Positions 1 to 8,912 of a stretch of 64,000 nucleotides of DNA are shown here, piece by piece. Position 1 is the stretch's first letter; every line of letters starts with the position of its first letter. The DNA is from Haloprofundus salinisoli (GTDB lineage Archaea > Halobacteriota > Halobacteria > Halobacteriales > Haloferacaceae). The stretch covers positions 62,001-126,000 of the forward strand of contig NZ_CP083664.1 of the NCBI RefSeq assembly GCF_020097815.1, in the 5' to 3' direction. The notes below the pieces were generated by a model. That model was given only the letters and a program-made list of their open reading frames with translations. It was not told the DNA's origin and did no database searches. A program made the position numbers and the translations under genes.

Positions 1-1
1 G

Positions 2-406
2 AAGTACGAAATAACACTCATCTTCATCACGCACGACCTCCCACTTGTTGCGGAACTCGCCGATAGACTTGCCGTGATGTACGCCTTCGAATTCATCGAA
101 GTCGGTCCGACCGAGGAGATACTTCATCGAGGTGCCCATCCGTACACTCGTTCGCTGCTCAACGCAACACCAAACCTTGCAGCAGCAGTCGACGAAATGC
201 GTCCTATCGAAGGTTCAAGTCCTGACCCTGTCGACCAGCCGACCGGTTGTTCGTATCACCCACGTTGTCCGCTCGCTACCGACGAGTGTGTTGAGACAGA
301 ACCGCCGTTCCGAACCGTTGACGATGACCACCAGGCTGCCTGCTACCACTGGGAACAGTCCGAAGATGCAATCCCGATAAGCGGTGCGGAGGGGAGACAA
401 CAATGA
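2..406 (+). CDS. Peptide-type ABC importer ATPase, 3' end only
   Basis: This is the C-terminal part of an ATP-binding subunit of an oligopeptide/dipeptide-type ABC importer. The reading frame is open from base 2, so the start lies outside the window. The first visible residues contain the ATPase H-loop (ITHDLPVVAELADRLAVMY). The oligopeptide-transport C-terminal extension follows (HPYTRSLLNATP), with the Cys-containing segment ending CSYHPRCPLATDEC. Walker A and B are not in the window. Its stop overlaps the ATG of the next ATPase gene (ATGA), which indicates an operon and translational coupling. Haloarchaea also use this importer type for oligosaccharides, so the neighbouring sulfatases and sugar enzymes fit a glycan substrate; that is inference. 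Confidence 0.9.
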   Translation, partial: KYEITLIFITHDLPLVAELADRLAVMYAFEFIEVGPTEEILHRGAHPYTRSLLNATPNLAAAVDEMRPIEGSSPDPVDQPTGCSYHPRCPLATDECVETEPPFRTVDDDHQAACYHWEQSEDAIPISGAEGRQQ

Positions 407-1497
407 GCGCAAAAGGCGAGCCGTTGTTGAAACTCGAAGATGTTGAGGTCCACTTCGAGAACGGCGGCGGGTTGCTCAACATGTTTAGCGACTCTGAGAC
501 AGTCTATGCAGTCGATGGTGTCTCACTGGAGATTCCTGAAAAGCAAGTCATCGCACTCGTCGGCGAGTCTGGGTGTGGAAAGACAACGCTTGGAAAAACA
601 GCGATCGGCCTGCAACGTCCAACTGGCGGCCGAGTAACGTACCGTGGACAAGATATCTGGGACGCGAAAGATAAGAAAGGCGACGTCGAGATTCCCTACA
701 CAGATATCCGACGTTCGCTCCAGATTATCCATCAGGACCCAGGGAGTTCGCTCAATCCGAACGTGAAGGTGATGAAGTCACTCACCGCACCGCTTAGAAA
801 GTGGCAACCCGGCCTTTCAAAGGACGACCGGCAAGCAAGGGTCCTTGGTATGCTTGAGACTGTTGGAATGTCTCCACCACACGACTACGCTGGCCGATAT
901 CCCCACCAACTCTCTGGCGGCGAGAAACAGCGTGTCGCGTTGATTCGTGCGCTGTTGATGAATCCAGACCTCATCCTTGCCGACGAGGCCATCTCGGCAC
1001 TTGACGTTTCACTGCGTATCGACATGATGGACCTCTTCTTGCAGTTGCGCGATGAGTTCAACACCTCGTTCGTTTCAGTGTCGCACGACCTTTCGAATGC
1101 ACGGTATCTTGCCGAAAAGGCCGACGGACTCATCGGCGTGATGTACCTCGGCAAACTCGTCGAAATCGGTCCAGCAGAACAAATTATCGAAGACCCACGT
1201 CACCCGTACACGCAGGCACTTCGATGGGCGACCCCAGACCTTTATCCCGATGAAATGGACGACGAACTGCCAATGCGAAAAATCGACATTCCCGACCCGA
1301 AAAATCCGCCGACCGGCTGTCGATTCCACACCCGCTGCCCATATGCTCGAGAAGTCTGTGTTGAGTCAATTCCCGAGCCACAACGCATCAGCAATGAGCA
1401 TCTGGCAGCGTGCTACCGCGAGAACAACACTCATCCCTACTGGAGCAGCCCCGAACTCGAAGACGAAGCAGAACTGCAGACGCCCGGCCGTAACTGA
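403..1497 (+). CDS. Peptide-type ABC importer ATPase (DppF/OppF-like)
   Basis: Second ATPase of the importer whose permeases and binding protein probably lie upstream of the window. The 364-residue length is normal for the family. Walker A is GESGCGKTT near residues 54-62. The signature motif LSGGEKQR is near residue 170, followed by the Walker B segment LILADE and the H-loop SVSHDLS. The C-terminus carries HPYTQALRWATP and the Cys-containing CRFHTRCPYAREVC extension. The ATG overlaps the stop of the preceding ATPase. It would hydrolyse ATP on the cytoplasmic face together with its partner. Substrate cannot be read from the ATPase. The following ceramidase-like hydrolase starts 24 bases later and may be co-transcribed. 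Confidence 0.92.
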   Translation: MSAKGEPLLKLEDVEVHFENGGGLLNMFSDSETVYAVDGVSLEIPEKQVIALVGESGCGKTTLGKTAIGLQRPTGGRVTYRGQDIWDAKDKKGDVEIPYTDIRRSLQIIHQDPGSSLNPNVKVMKSLTAPLRKWQPGLSKDDRQARVLGMLETVGMSPPHDYAGRYPHQLSGGEKQRVALIRALLMNPDLILADEAISALDVSLRIDMMDLFLQLRDEFNTSFVSVSHDLSNARYLAEKADGLIGVMYLGKLVEIGPAEQIIEDPRHPYTQALRWATPDLYPDEMDDELPMRKIDIPDPKNPPTGCRFHTRCPYAREVCVESIPEPQRISNEHLAACYRENNTHPYWSSPELEDEAELQTPGRN

Positions 1498-1520
1498 GAC
1501 TGCAAGACGATACTTTTGAT

Positions 1521-2870
1521 ATGACGTTTACACCATCAACGCTTCCGCACGAGGCACAACTCTCTGCGGGGAGTGCTACAGAGGATATCACACCGACCGA
1601 AGCAGTACCAATGAGTGGATATGGCGCGCGTGAGGGGCTTTTTGAGAGTGTCCACGACCCATTGATGGCTACTTCGGTTGTACTATCCGACGGTGCGACG
1701 ACTGTCGCTATTGTCTCAGCAGACCTTCTCAACGTGTCACGTGAACTCACCACCGCGGTCCGCTCTCAGCTCACCAACGAGGGCGTCGAACTCGATGAAC
1801 TCCTACTGGCGGCGAGCCACACCCATGCAGGACCGTACATCCCGGCGCGAGCACTTGATGCGACTCGCTCGCTCCGTGTCGAAACGGACGTCTCTGAGTC
1901 ACTGACAACGATCACTCAGCAGTTCGTCAATGTGATTGTTCGCGCTCACAGCCGCCTCGAACCAGCGCAGATTCGCGTCGGGCAAGCGAGTGAGAGAGAG
2001 GTTCCAAACAACCGCCGCGCGTCCGGCGGTGTCAGTGGCAACGTCCGCGTCCCGTACGGACCGGTTGATTCGGATGTGACAGTGGTCCTCGTTGAGACAG
2101 CGACTGGCGAAGAAACGGTGATCTATAACTTTGCGTGCCATCCAGTCTGTACGACACCCGATGAGTACGCGCTCTCTGCAGACTGGCCGGGATATACACG
2201 ACAACGAATTGAATCTGAGCGTGATGGGATGCGAGTGCTGTTTCTAAACGGTGCGGCGGGCGACATCAACCCTGCAGGAAGTATGGAGAGACGCACTGGA
2301 AAAGAAGTGTATGAATATATGGAACAGGTTGGCACACGTGTCGGCGAGACTGTTCTCGAAGCGATCGCAGACGCCGAAGCCTCGGAGGCGATTTCGACCG
2401 CACCCATCTATACTGACGATCTCAATGTTCGCTTCCCAGTGAAAACAACACCACCTCGGGAACGTCTCGAAGCCCGACTTGAGGCACTCGACAGTCAGCT
2501 TCGGCAATTAGAACGTGACGGAGACGAAACTGGGCGGACGAAACTCGGTTGGGATCGGCGCTACGTCACCGACTTGCTCGCTATCGCCGACTGGGATGCG
2601 CGCTGTCTTCCGAACCGACTTCCCTACATCGAAGTTGGAGATAGCGGACTGCTTGGTATGCCAGGTGAAGTCCTTACCCAACATGGCCTTGATTTCAAAT
2701 CACGAGCGCGCGTCGACACCCTACTGCCTGCAGGATACGTCAACGACTACGTTGGCTACATCCCAACACTCGCCGACCTCGAAAACGTTGGTTACGAAGT
2801 TCGGACAATGAAAATCGCCCCAGAAGCCATCGGCGAGTTCCGCGAAGCTTCTCTCGACCTGATTCAATAG
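1521..2870 (+). CDS. Neutral/alkaline ceramidase-like hydrolase
   Basis: The protein resembles the N-terminal catalytic domain of neutral/alkaline non-lysosomal ceramidases. It opens with the family pattern ITPTEAVPMSGYG (about residues 25-40) and has the metal-site segment SHTHAGP near residue 100. Later it has a FACHPVC segment and NGAAGDINP, both typical of the family. At 449 residues it lacks the C-terminal domain of true ceramidases and has no signal peptide, so it is probably cytoplasmic. Haloarchaea do not make sphingolipids. Relatives in carbohydrate loci are best viewed as uncharacterised zinc amidases or deacylases. It follows the importer ATPases closely. A paralogue lies at 21,052. 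Confidence 0.8.
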   Translation: MTFTPSTLPHEAQLSAGSATEDITPTEAVPMSGYGAREGLFESVHDPLMATSVVLSDGATTVAIVSADLLNVSRELTTAVRSQLTNEGVELDELLLAASHTHAGPYIPARALDATRSLRVETDVSESLTTITQQFVNVIVRAHSRLEPAQIRVGQASEREVPNNRRASGGVSGNVRVPYGPVDSDVTVVLVETATGEETVIYNFACHPVCTTPDEYALSADWPGYTRQRIESERDGMRVLFLNGAAGDINPAGSMERRTGKEVYEYMEQVGTRVGETVLEAIADAEASEAISTAPIYTDDLNVRFPVKTTPPRERLEARLEALDSQLRQLERDGDETGRTKLGWDRRYVTDLLAIADWDARCLPNRLPYIEVGDSGLLGMPGEVLTQHGLDFKSRARVDTLLPAGYVNDYVGYIPTLADLENVGYEVRTMKIAPEAIGEFREASLDLIQ

Positions 2871-2921
2871 CACAAGCAGTCAGTCCGTCAAAAGTCGGCG
2901 AAACTGTCCGTTGCAGTACTC

Positions 2922-3917
2922 CTACTTGTAGTTGACTTTGACAGCTTCACCTCGCTCGGCGGATTCGTAGGCAGCTTCCGTAACGGCAACAGCGTCGACT
3001 CCCTCTTGACCTGTCGTCTGGGGGGTATGACCCTCCCGAACAGCGTCCGCAAAGTCCGCGAGCATGCCCTTATTGGCGTTATCACCCCAGAACACAGAAT
3101 GAATTCCAGCGCTTTCGTCTCTATCGTCGATATGTCTAAATGACTGTGCAAAGCAGTCAACGGCAACGTTCGCGTCGGTACCGAAGAATTCGACAGTTGC
3201 GTCACCCCATCTGTCAGCATTCTCTGGGCGACTCCATGAACCATCGAGTGAAAACTGCGTTCCGTCGGTGAGCGTCATCGAAAGTAGATTGATATCTTCA
3301 ACCGGCAGGTCATAGAAGCGTGTCGCTGTCTCAGCGTATACTTCTGCAACGCGTTCGTCGGTCAACCAGTGGACGAGGTCGACAATGTGAACGGTGTGGT
3401 CCATCACAGCACCGCCGCCAGATTGCTCGGGGTCGACGAACCAGTCTCCCGGCATCTTCCCACGGTTCGTTCCCGAAACCGCTTGGATGTCCCCGACTCT
3501 TCCAGCATCTAGCTCGGACTTTGCTTCCTGGACAGGACGGCTAAACCGAAGGGGCATCGCCACGCCGAGTGTGACGCCTGCATCTGTACAGGTGTCGACC
3601 ACAGCACGGGCCTCATCGACGGATCGACCGAGTGGTTTCTCCGAAAGCACATCGACACCTGCTTTGGCGGCACGCTCAGCCCACCAGTGGTGGTCAGCGT
3701 TCGACGAACAGATAATAACCCCGTCAGCCAGATCGAGCAATGTGTCGATACTTTCGTAGCTCGTTTCGTGTTCGACCGCAAATTGCTGTCCTCGCTCGGT
3801 ATCATTGCCAGCAATACCGACAAACTCGACGCCGTCTAACTCTGAAAGCAGTGGCGCATAGACGTCCGCGTGGAGATGCGCTGTCGAGAGGATACCGAGA
3901 CGAACAGACGTAGTCAT
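2922..3917 (-). CDS. Gfo/Idh/MocA family NAD(P)-dependent oxidoreductase
   Basis: A 331-residue dehydrogenase of the glucose-fructose oxidoreductase / inositol dehydrogenase family. The N-terminal Rossmann fold starts at VRLGILSTAH. The family's EKP motif (SEKPLGRS) lies near residue 95 and contributes to the active site. A GGGAVMDHTVHIVDLVHWL segment near residue 165 matches the substrate-domain helix with its conserved Asp/His. These enzymes oxidise or epimerise sugars, inositols and their acids. The ATG overlaps the stop of the upstream Gfo/Idh/MocA gene, so the two are translated as a pair and may act as a heteromer or in sequence. The gene converges on the ceramidase-like gene. Confidence 0.88.
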   Translation of the reverse strand: MTTSVRLGILSTAHLHADVYAPLLSELDGVEFVGIAGNDTERGQQFAVEHETSYESIDTLLDLADGVIICSSNADHHWWAERAAKAGVDVLSEKPLGRSVDEARAVVDTCTDAGVTLGVAMPLRFSRPVQEAKSELDAGRVGDIQAVSGTNRGKMPGDWFVDPEQSGGGAVMDHTVHIVDLVHWLTDERVAEVYAETATRFYDLPVEDINLLSMTLTDGTQFSLDGSWSRPENADRWGDATVEFFGTDANVAVDCFAQSFRHIDDRDESAGIHSVFWGDNANKGMLADFADAVREGHTPQTTGQEGVDAVAVTEAAYESAERGEAVKVNYK

Positions 3918-4891
3918 CTGTCTACCTCCTCGATAGCGACCGGTTTTCCTGTCTCGACAGATTGTTTCGCGGCCAGTGAGATACGAAGCGCCTCGATGGA
4001 ATCTTCGATCGTTGCGGGCGGTTCGATTCCCGTTTCGCGGTTTTCCAGGAATGTCTCGAACTGCCGCTGGTATCCATTGGCCCGTACTGGGTTCGAGATT
4101 TTTGTCCCATCGGTATCGCGAATCGTCACTGCCGCCGCACTACGATCGATTTCGACGACGCCGTTATCGCCTGCAAACTCGTGCTCACTCGTGAGGCCCT
4201 GTCCTTCGGGCAGTCCCCATGACGCCTCTACGTAGCCGACTGCACCATTCTCAAATCGAAGTGTCGCGTGTGCGTGTTCACCGTGGTCCCAAACATTGCT
4301 GCGAGCGAATACGCGGTCGATATCACCGAATATCCACCGGAGATAATAAAAGTCGTGAATCGCGAAATCGACAAGTGCGCCACCACTTTGATCACGGTCA
4401 GCATACCAGTTTCCGTGACCCCAGGCGGGGAACTCCGAGAGACGTCGGGCACGAGCGACACCTGGAGTTCCGATACCACCATTGTCGACTACCTGCTTAA
4501 TTTGCTCGTATTGTTGGAAGAAACACACTACGTGGCCAACCATACACGAGATGCCCGTCTCGTCAACAACGTCTGCAATCGCCTGTGCGTCGACAAGCGT
4601 GTCGGCGAGTGGCTTCTCGCAGAAGACGTCAAGGCCGCGTGCTGCGGCAGCCTCGACAACCGACCGGTGTGTTGGAGTTGGAGAGCAGACATCGACGATA
4701 TCGAGAGCTGCGTCATCGAGCATTTTTTCGGTCGACGTGTAAGGTTTTGCGTCAAGGTCTTGCTCGTCGATGAACGTCGTGGCGGTGTTTGGGGAGGCGA
4801 TACCGACGATCTCTGCTTGGTCGATACGGTTGAGGGCGTCGACATGGGTTTCAGCCATAAACCCACTACCGACTATGCCGATACGTACCAT
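3914..4891 (-). CDS. Gfo/Idh/MocA family NAD(P)-dependent oxidoreductase
   Basis: Second member of the oxidoreductase pair. I place the start at 4891 (MVRIGIVGSGFMAE), because the Rossmann glycine motif begins only two residues later. A longer reading to 4942 adds 17 residues without family character. EKP appears as FCEKPLADT, and the substrate-domain helix as GGALVDFAIHDFYYLRWI. Size (325 residues) is normal. The stop overlaps the next ATG by four bases. It probably acts on a sugar, sugar acid or cyclitol produced from the imported substrate. The exact reaction cannot be assigned from sequence. Confidence 0.88.
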   Translation of the reverse strand: MVRIGIVGSGFMAETHVDALNRIDQAEIVGIASPNTATTFIDEQDLDAKPYTSTEKMLDDAALDIVDVCSPTPTHRSVVEAAAARGLDVFCEKPLADTLVDAQAIADVVDETGISCMVGHVVCFFQQYEQIKQVVDNGGIGTPGVARARRLSEFPAWGHGNWYADRDQSGGALVDFAIHDFYYLRWIFGDIDRVFARSNVWDHGEHAHATLRFENGAVGYVEASWGLPEGQGLTSEHEFAGDNGVVEIDRSAAAVTIRDTDGTKISNPVRANGYQRQFETFLENRETGIEPPATIEDSIEALRISLAAKQSVETGKPVAIEEVDR

Positions 4892-5160
4892 ACACCGTAT
4901 GTTCGGGGGGGTATCAAAAAGGTTCAGGTGGGAACCGATCAAATTCTAATAGCATATAAATGACAGTAATGGGACAAGAATAGCAAAATAGCGACGGAAC
5001 ACTCAAGGTGTGTGCTCACATCGGCGTGAGATGAAATGACACACAATTACCGTAGTTCATTGCGATTATCTCAACCGAGCCGCTGTAATGAGCAGTACAG
5101 CGATTTCTTGGTTCGGTCTGACTGCGAGATATGGCCATTCCGAGATCGGAAGGTGACGCG

Positions 5161-5601
5161 ATGAGTAATCGCCCTCCTGGTGGTTGTTCTGACTGGTCCC
5201 GACGCCTCTTGTTGCTTCAGGGTGTCGCAGTCTTACTACCGCTCATAGGCGTCTTTTTGTTTCTTAGCGTCACCCTTGGAGCGCCCCAGCAGGGCAGTCC
5301 ACTAAGCAACCCATCGACGTGGAATCCACTCATACTCGGAGTAAGTGTTCTCCTGATGGTATTTGGGGCCTATCTCAACTACCGTATTCGCAGTGAGATG
5401 CATGAGCCTGAAGAGACGTCTCAACTTCCACCGCAGTTTCGATCCTACAGATCTCAACAGACCGACGGAAAACCGACGTCTACTGCTGAGTTCACCGTCT
5501 CCGAGAACGAGACTCGCTGTTCGAACTGCGGTGCCGTCGACGAGAGCGACTACAAATTCTGTGGGAAGTGTGGTGAGAAACTGAGGAGCGTAAACACTTA
5601 A
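5161..5601 (+). CDS. Two-TM membrane protein with C-terminal zinc ribbon
   Basis: Unrecognised haloarchaeal-type protein. Two hydrophobic helices (roughly residues 16-38 and 54-72) are followed by a soluble linker. The C-terminal zinc ribbon has two CxxC pairs, CSNCG and CGKCG, twelve residues apart. I chose ATG 5161 because an AGGTGA Shine-Dalgarno-like sequence ends five bases before it. An upstream in-frame ATG at 5131 would add ten residues. The ribbon would face the cytoplasm if the N-terminus is inside. The gene stands between the oxidoreductase pair and the tandem amidohydrolase and may be unrelated to them. Confidence 0.7.
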   Translation: MSNRPPGGCSDWSRRLLLLQGVAVLLPLIGVFLFLSVTLGAPQQGSPLSNPSTWNPLILGVSVLLMVFGAYLNYRIRSEMHEPEETSQLPPQFRSYRSQQTDGKPTSTAEFTVSENETRCSNCGAVDESDYKFCGKCGEKLRSVNT

Positions 5602-5631
5602 CATGCTCTGCCAGAATGACCACTGTATCGA

Positions 5632-7314
5632 ATGATAGACAGCCACTTCCACCTCTGGACAGAGGATAACTCTACGTCTGCAAAGCGCGCTGAACGTGCC
5701 AATCAAGTCGGTGAACAAGCCCAAACACTCGGCGTCGATCGTATTTGTCTCATCGGCGAACGCGGCGATTCGATAGAGAAATGTCGCGAGTACAACCGCG
5801 TCGTCGCAAAATACGTTGAGGAGTATCCGGACCTCTTCTATGGATGGGCACGAGCAAGCCCGCTGTGGGGTGAAGACAGCGTCCACGAGTTCCGCCGTGC
5901 AGTCGAGGAAGACGGCCTCATGGGCCTGAAACTCTACGCGCAAGCGTTCTTAGACGACCCAGAAGTCGAACCACTTGCGGAGGCAGCTGTTGAGATGGAC
6001 GTGCCCATTATATCGCATGTCTCACAGAAGACCGAACGCGGTGAGCGACTCCCGAAAGAATCGTTCTCCGAAAACGTCCGCGGACTCGCCGAGTCGTTCC
6101 CGAAACTCAAACTCATCTCCGGGCATATCGGCGGTGGTGGATTCTGGGAGTATCGTATCAAAAACATACAGGACGTCGAAAACATCTACCTCGACACGAG
6201 CGGGAGCGTCTGCGATGCGGGACAACTCGAGATGGCTGTCGAATATCTCGGCGTCGATAGGCTCGTATTTGGAACTGATACGTGGGTGCTTCCTGGCGTT
6301 GGCAAGCTCCGTGGCTCAGACCTCACACCGGAGCAGAAGGCACAAATCGCGTACAACATGGAGAGTCTCATCCCAGAGACAGTGCCGAACAAACTCGACG
6401 AAGACAAAATCGCTGCTGGAAGAGAACGTGCTCGCGAGTTGTTCGAACAGTATGAAGAGCCTCGCAAGGAGCATATCGTTGATGCGAACGCTTACCTCGG
6501 TGATTTCCCGTGGCGGTCACTCGATGCCGATGTTGAGGACCTCCGCAAGCGTATGGACCATGAGGGCGTTGATCGCGCTGTCGTCTCCTCTATCGAGGCG
6601 GTGTTTTATCGGAACTGCCACAAAGGGAACAAAGAACTGGCCGCTCGGATCGAAGGCCATGAGGACCGCTTTGTTCCATTCGCTACGATAAACCCGACGT
6701 ATCCGGCGTGGCGCCGCGATCTCCGCGAATGCGTCGAAGAGCTCGGTATGCAGGGCGTTCGAGTCTTCCCCGCGTACCACGACTACGATATAGATTCCTC
6801 CGAGGTAGACGAACTGATGGAACTCTGTGCAGAGCTAGATGTCCCCGTCATGTTCGTCGCAACGCTCGAAGATCAGCGCCAGCGCCATCCGAGATTCGAA
6901 ATCCGCGATGTCGAGGCAATTCGGAGCAAACACTGGGATCCAACGCACATCGACCAGTTGATTCGTGTCCTAAAGCGGACGCCAGAGACAGATGTCATTG
7001 TCGCCAATGCATGGAATCAAGCGGGTCGTATCGTCAAAGAGACGACAACCTCGTACCCGACCGGCGTCCGTTATGACAATTTGGTCAGAGACGGTGAAAC
7101 GATGTTTGTCTTGGACGACCTGCTCATGTTCTTCCTCTACCAAGGTGAGGAGATCGTACGTGACATCGGCGTCGACCGTTTGGTGAGCGGGTCGAAATTG
7201 CCGTTTCTCACCTTCGATTCACACTATATCTACACTGAGCAACTCCCAGTGTCAGATGAGCAGCGCGAGCGCGTGAGCAGCAGAAACATTCTCTCACTCC
7301 TCGGGGAAAAGTAA
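5632..7314 (+). CDS. Tandem amidohydrolase-2 family protein, second half degenerate
   Basis: This 560-residue protein is a fusion of two TIM-barrel units of the amidohydrolase-2 family (lactonases and decarboxylases such as fuconolactonase). The first unit (about 1-270) has the metal-binding start IDSHFHLW, a SGHIGGGG His and a VFGTDTW Asp. The second unit (about 280-560) starts HIVDANAYLG, where the HxH metal motif is lost, and ends VSGSKLPFLTFDS. The second half is therefore probably non-catalytic, or uses a different site. A lactonase or hydrolase step in sugar-acid breakdown fits the neighbours. Ordinary family members carry one barrel of about 270-300 residues. Confidence 0.82.
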   Translation: MIDSHFHLWTEDNSTSAKRAERANQVGEQAQTLGVDRICLIGERGDSIEKCREYNRVVAKYVEEYPDLFYGWARASPLWGEDSVHEFRRAVEEDGLMGLKLYAQAFLDDPEVEPLAEAAVEMDVPIISHVSQKTERGERLPKESFSENVRGLAESFPKLKLISGHIGGGGFWEYRIKNIQDVENIYLDTSGSVCDAGQLEMAVEYLGVDRLVFGTDTWVLPGVGKLRGSDLTPEQKAQIAYNMESLIPETVPNKLDEDKIAAGRERARELFEQYEEPRKEHIVDANAYLGDFPWRSLDADVEDLRKRMDHEGVDRAVVSSIEAVFYRNCHKGNKELAARIEGHEDRFVPFATINPTYPAWRRDLRECVEELGMQGVRVFPAYHDYDIDSSEVDELMELCAELDVPVMFVATLEDQRQRHPRFEIRDVEAIRSKHWDPTHIDQLIRVLKRTPETDVIVANAWNQAGRIVKETTTSYPTGVRYDNLVRDGETMFVLDDLLMFFLYQGEEIVRDIGVDRLVSGSKLPFLTFDSHYIYTEQLPVSDEQRERVSSRNILSLLGEK

Positions 7315-7401
7315 CCTCCTCTCGCCTACGGTGACACACCTTCGCAGACGATAAATGCTAAAGAGTGTCGAAAGAACACGAGACTGCAACAGAGACAAAT
7401 C

Positions 7402-7776
7402 ATGGAAGAAATACATACCGACGACGCACCAGCTGCTATTGGCCCGTACTCACAGGGAATCAAAGACGGGGGGAAAATCTATGTCTCCGGACAAGGCCCG
7501 GTTGATCCCGAAACAAGTGAAGTCGTCAGCGACGACATACAAGAACAGACTGAGCGGACACTCGAAAACGTCGAGGCGGTACTGAATGCGGCTGGAAGTG
7601 GACTCGAAAACATCGTGAAAGCAACCGTCTTTGTGACGGATATGGCAGACTACGATGCAGTCAACGAAGTGTACGCCGAGTACATGAGCGACCCATTCCC
7701 GGCCCGCAGTGCCGTCGAAGTTGCAGACCTTCCCATCGATATCGGTGTCGAAATCGAAGTTATCGCGTCAGCCTGA
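7402..7776 (+). CDS. ridA: RidA family enamine/imine deaminase
   Basis: A 124-residue RidA (YjgF/YER057c/UK114) protein, close to the usual family length. It has the family start GPYSQGIK, the segment FVTDMADY, and FPARSAVEVADLP, which contains the conserved arginine that binds the substrate carboxylate. RidA hydrolyses reactive enamines and imines formed by PLP enzymes or amino-acid oxidases, releasing ammonia. In a catabolic island it may take part in breakdown of an amino- or imino-intermediate rather than general housekeeping; that is inference. It lies 87 bases after the tandem amidohydrolase, on the same strand. Confidence 0.92.
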   Translation: MEEIHTDDAPAAIGPYSQGIKDGGKIYVSGQGPVDPETSEVVSDDIQEQTERTLENVEAVLNAAGSGLENIVKATVFVTDMADYDAVNEVYAEYMSDPFPARSAVEVADLPIDIGVEIEVIASA

Positions 7777-7869
7777 CCGACGCGTATTCCACTCACTTTT
7801 GTCTTCCCTACAGTCAGAGTTCTCTCCCCCCAGAGCTATGTCTTCGTAGTTCGTCCTCCAGGGCAGCAC

Positions 7870-8871
7870 ATGTCGAACCCGATAGTCGTATTCTCCGAAC
7901 CAGGAGTGGTAACCATCGAAACCCAAGATGTCCCAGAACCGAATCCCGACGAAGTTCTCATCGAAACACGACGGACACTCGTCAGTACGGGTACCGAACT
8001 CACGATTCTCGGCGGTGAGTTTCCGCCGGGGTCGAAGTGGGCTGGCCACGTCGAGTACCCGTTCGTGCCCGGGTACAACAACATCGGCGAAGTCATTGCG
8101 GTCGGCGAAGACGTCGAGACAATCGACGTTGGACAGCGCGTCGCAACTTACAGCTCTCATGCTGCCTACGTCGTCGCAGATGCAGAGGACTGTCGGCCTG
8201 TGCCCGACGGCGTCGGAGACGTTGAGGCGTCATTTTTCACTATCGCAGAAATCGTCATGAACGGTGTGCGTCGCGGCCGCCTAACGTGGGGCGAAACCAC
8301 TGTGGTTTACGGTCTTGGACTGCTTGGCCAACTCGCAGTTCGGTGCGGTCATGTCGCGGGCGCACGGCCGGTAGTTGGTATCGACATCGCTGCCTCGCGG
8401 CTCTCGTATCTCCCAGAAGTGTCGTCGATTGACGGTATCAATCCGACAGATGAGGACACGGCAAGTGCTCTCAAACGTGCAGCGAACGGACGACTTGCGG
8501 ACGTCGTCTTTGAGGTTACTGGCAACCAGAACATCATTACGGATGAATTTGAGGTGTTACGGGACCAAGGACGGTTCGTCGTTCTCAGTAGTCCACGCGG
8601 CGAAACAACCCTTGATCTCCACGATCACTGTAACGGACCAAGCTACGAGATTATCGGTGCACACAATTCCTCGCACCCGTCAGTGGCAACACCGAACAAT
8701 CCGTGGACACAACAGCGACATTGCGAACTGTTCTTCGACCTGCTGCTTGATGGGTCCTTATCCGTTGAGGGGTTAGTCAGCCACGAACACTCGTATGAGG
8801 ACGCACCGGCGCTGTATAACCGCTTACTCAACGATAGAACCGACGCAATGGGCGTCCTGTTGGAATGGTGA
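7870..8871 (+). CDS. MDR-superfamily dehydrogenase without zinc ligands
   Basis: A 333-residue medium-chain dehydrogenase/reductase. The GroES-like domain holds the sequence STGTEL where zinc enzymes have their first catalytic Cys, and there is no four-Cys structural zinc lobe. The nucleotide-binding motif is VYGLGLLGQLAVR, with an Asp (GIDIAASR) at the end of the second strand, which favours NAD. The STGTE form is seen in BchC-like and other non-zinc members. It probably oxidises or reduces a hydroxyl or keto group of an intermediate in this island. The start ATG is well placed for the N-terminal strand IVVFSEPGVV. Confidence 0.82.
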   Translation: MSNPIVVFSEPGVVTIETQDVPEPNPDEVLIETRRTLVSTGTELTILGGEFPPGSKWAGHVEYPFVPGYNNIGEVIAVGEDVETIDVGQRVATYSSHAAYVVADAEDCRPVPDGVGDVEASFFTIAEIVMNGVRRGRLTWGETTVVYGLGLLGQLAVRCGHVAGARPVVGIDIAASRLSYLPEVSSIDGINPTDEDTASALKRAANGRLADVVFEVTGNQNIITDEFEVLRDQGRFVVLSSPRGETTLDLHDHCNGPSYEIIGAHNSSHPSVATPNNPWTQQRHCELFFDLLLDGSLSVEGLVSHEHSYEDAPALYNRLLNDRTDAMGVLLEW

Positions 8872-8912
8872 GTCGGCTGTCGCCGTCAATAGCAGCGGTG
8901 GGAACGACCGCG

